From positions 678,729-742,728 of the forward strand of contig NW_019775969.1 of the NCBI RefSeq assembly GCF_001039355.2: DNA of 64,000 bases, written 5' to 3'. Of this stretch, positions 61,200 to 64,000 are shown in pieces (position 1 is the first letter of the stretch; each line of letters begins with the position of its first letter). Both the position numbers and the translations under genes were made by a program. This DNA comes from Lingula anatina. Taxonomy: Eukaryota; Brachiopoda; Lingulata; Lingulida; Lingulidae. Below the pieces are notes generated by a model. It did not search any database. It worked only from the letters and a program-made list of their open reading frames with translations, and was not told the DNA's origin.

Positions 61200-64000
61200 C
61201 CATTAGGCATTTTTACGTTCTTCCCATAGGCTGTGATTATCTCATAGGTTTGTTGTATCAATTTCCATGACATTTCTAACATTTCTGTCCGTGCGTCATC
61301 TCCGTTGATTGATTGTGTGATACGGTAGTTTGTCTTTTGTGCACGAATATTGTCAAACAAATAACATAGGGTTCTCGCCCGTCCTTCTGGAATTGATTGT
61401 TTTCAAAGCTACGGCTACTACAGGATATAAATGAGGTTGGGATTTATAAAGCAAAGCTATTTCACAACAAAAACAAAAGCTATTTGCGTACCGGAACAAA
61501 CACATATTGATGTTGAAAAAGTTGCTTAGCTGTCGTTTGTACATGTAAGTACAATACTTTTTTGGCTTTCGTAAAAAAACAGTTCGTTCATGAATTGCTC
61601 GCTAGTTTATAGCTGAAATATCATGTATCAACAGTAGATATTTCCCATTAACCGTGAATTGCAAAACATATGCATGATGGAAGTAAATTATTTGAAGGGT
61701 TAGCACGAATCAGCACAGTTGAGTATGTATTTCTACTGTATTTACGTCAATACAAAGTGCAACCACAACCACATTACCAAAATGCTGACATATGTAATGC
61801 AAGAAATGCTCAGTAAAACTGTAAAAATACTAGTATACACTGTAACTGTATCCCCGCAAGTAAATGTTTCTGAAATATTTTGTTTCACTGTTATAAAGAC
61901 ACACACACACATGTATATATATATATATATATATGTAATTTTGTAAATAATTACCAAGTATTGTTAGAAATAATAATAATAATAATTGAGGCTGCTTTGG
62001 CATTATATAAACCCTAATATTATTGAAACAGTATACAAACAGACAACTTTTTCTTTCTAAACAACTAATTATTGGGAAAAGGTGACAACCAATTCAAAAT
62101 GGAGCAATCATTCACGCTTGAATTTTTCTTTTCTTAAATAACTGATCAGAAGAGGCAGTGTAAACCTGTGAGAAAAGTATCGAATATATTACTTGGTTAT
62201 CTGAAGCAAATTAGATGAAACTTGGTTTTAAGCAATTACATTATGGCCTAATAGGAGTAGCAGTCGCATTGGGTACTCCCAATGCGCAAATCACAGACAG
62301 ATAAATTGAGGCAAGAATGCAGAAAAAAGTTATTAGCCAGCGGTGTTGATATTTTGATTGGTTTAACCAAATACATGCAATTACCAAAATCATCCTTGCT
62401 TTTGCAATTTATAGTGAAATAAGATCATACGACATCGACTTGTGAAGAACGATGAAGTTAACAGAGAAAAGACACGAAAACGATTTCCTGGACATTTGCC
62501 GCAAAAAGAATCCCCCCCCCCCCCAAAAAAAAAAAAAATGGCAAAGCAGAGGCGACAACATAACACATACGGATTGTGGTAAACGAGGTGAGGGGCCTTG
62601 TAGTGCGCAGGTTATATTGAGGTGCTCGTAACAGGTATATTTACGATAGCATCATGAAAACATGGGTTAAGCTAGATCACAATCACATATCTGGGGCTCG
62701 GAACAAACAGTAATTATGTTTATAAGGCTTGAGCTTTATTTATTTTTTGCATACTATGCACCACAGGTATTTTGTGTCCTGGCAACTTTTTTGTTATTCT
62801 ACAATATCCAAAATTGGCTGTGACGCAAGAACAACGTTTTTGTTACTTGCCAAAAATCGCAATTATATTGGTCTGCTGGTTTGTGCGTTTGGCATTGGTG
62901 AGTTTGCGGTCAACATTTTTTCGTCCTGGGGATAGAGGCCACGATTTTAGATATTTTTGTTTCAACATTTTTGTAGATTGATAATAGTCTCAAGATGAAA
63001 TGATGTGATTTTCATGAGAATCAGATTACAATTTGCAAAATTTTATAGAGTATTTTAGAATTTCGATCTCTCATTCAAGATAGACGTGTGCGAAGAGAGA
63101 GTGCATGAAGTGTTAGACACAATAAAATTGATTGCACCTGTCATTTTTATGTAATTTAAGACAATCAATGAATACTATTGTAAACTGTTTACAGTACTTT
63201 GATATCAGAGTGATCCATAAGCAACTTCCACGGGCAACACATTCATCATGCAACAAATGTAACACAACAGTTTTGGTACGTTTTCCGGAGATCAACTACT
63301 ATCGACACGTTTATTTCTCTGGCTGAGACAGCATGGACAAACCAGCTATCAGAATACAAACTAGTCTCATATATACTATACATGAGATGAAGCACATAAG
63401 AAAATACCAAAGAGATATTGAATCCAATTAAGACACGTTTAATACAGACCTTTAACACAATTAAACTGAGACTGATTTGAAACGAAACCGTGAAAGAAGT
63501 AACACAATCCTTTTACAACTGAGAGCATCCTTTAAAACTTGATTACAGTTTTTTTTTCTGATGAATAGAATACATTTACAGATTCATTTTTATTTAATCA
63601 TTGGTAGTTTGGAATATTGCACATACTGTGCTGCTGGACCAAAGGAATGCGTGTAATGAGTCGCATTTTCACATTACACAATAGAAAAATAATTTTAATG
63701 GACTTGATATGTATCTTCTAATATTACAAGGGTCTCAAGTATAGCCTGTTACAAAAGCGAAGAAGAGAGTTTTCAGCAATTTTGTACCAGATTTAGAGCG
63801 ACCCGCGTGGTACGAGAGAGCAGCCCGGCCATAGGAGCCTGGGCACGCATAATTTAGTAGACCACAAACATGCAAAAAACAGCACCATGCCAATTTTGCG
63901 AAAAACTGGGCCCCATAGATGCTTATATAGTTTGCAAGTCCTTGCTCTAGCAATTTCATTTATTCATTCATTTAATCATTTATTTGCAGTATTTATTTAT
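61200..64000. other. Intergenic region to the right edge
   Basis: No supported gene. It holds a CA/TA microsatellite at 61901-61935, a short C run followed by an A run near 62512-62538, and AT-rich sequence. Confidence 0.55.
61901..61935. repeat. (CA)n-(TA)n microsatellite
   Basis: A short CA run continues through ATGTATAT into a TA run. Confidence 0.9.

Noticed and set aside
1-64000. CRISPR arrays, operons, prophage or autonomous transposase/reverse transcriptase genes
   Set aside because: None seen. The repeats present are microsatellites and non-autonomous inverted-repeat elements of a eukaryotic genome.

Overview
This is an AT-rich, intron-rich eukaryotic window, most likely from a marine lophotrochozoan invertebrate such as a mollusc, annelid, brachiopod or phoronid. 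I base this on small conserved exons with consensus GT/AG borders in long introns, abundant microsatellites and MITE-like elements, a conopressin-type hormone (CFIRNCPSG) and an OAMB/alpha1-type amine receptor. Species and clade are inference. There are no bacterial features and no CRISPR.

Left part (1-11.5 kb) holds two housekeeping genes read divergently from a start-to-start gap of about 300 bp. On the minus strand is the 5' part of a metaxin-1/3-like gene: four coding exons, 106 codons, running off the left edge. On the plus strand is a complete ADP-dependent glucokinase (ADPGK): five coding exons, 486 aa. The shared promoter carries four copies of TTTTGACC, several matching the ROR/REV-ERB element, plus a CACGTG E-box. 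ADPGK also has an extra in-frame exon (6808-6945) homologous to the start of its last exon. The introns around it carry a 180-bp fold-back element and a 1.7-kb TA-flanked inverted-repeat element with internal DR1 motifs.

Middle part (11.5-58 kb) is gene-poor. Its one recognisable gene is a complete vasopressin/oxytocin-family precursor assembled from three short exons at 27515-30874. It encodes 155 aa: signal peptide, CFIRNCPSG-GKR, and a neurophysin with all 14 cysteines. A TATA box, a probable non-coding 5' exon with two uORFs, and polyA signals can be proposed. About 15 kb upstream and 27 kb downstream show no recognisable coding sequence, only microsatellites, palindromes and several inverted-repeat elements.

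Right part (58.3-61.2 kb) holds a single-coding-exon class A amine GPCR of 603 aa. It is closest by recognised motifs to alpha-type octopamine receptors (OAMB-like) and alpha1-adrenergic receptors. It has its own TATA-like box, four tiny uORFs and two polyA signals. The last 2.8 kb shows nothing recognisable.

The neuropeptide precursor and the amine receptor are both neuro-modulatory genes. Nothing in the sequence shows that they act together. All family assignments are by eye from translated motifs; no database search was run.
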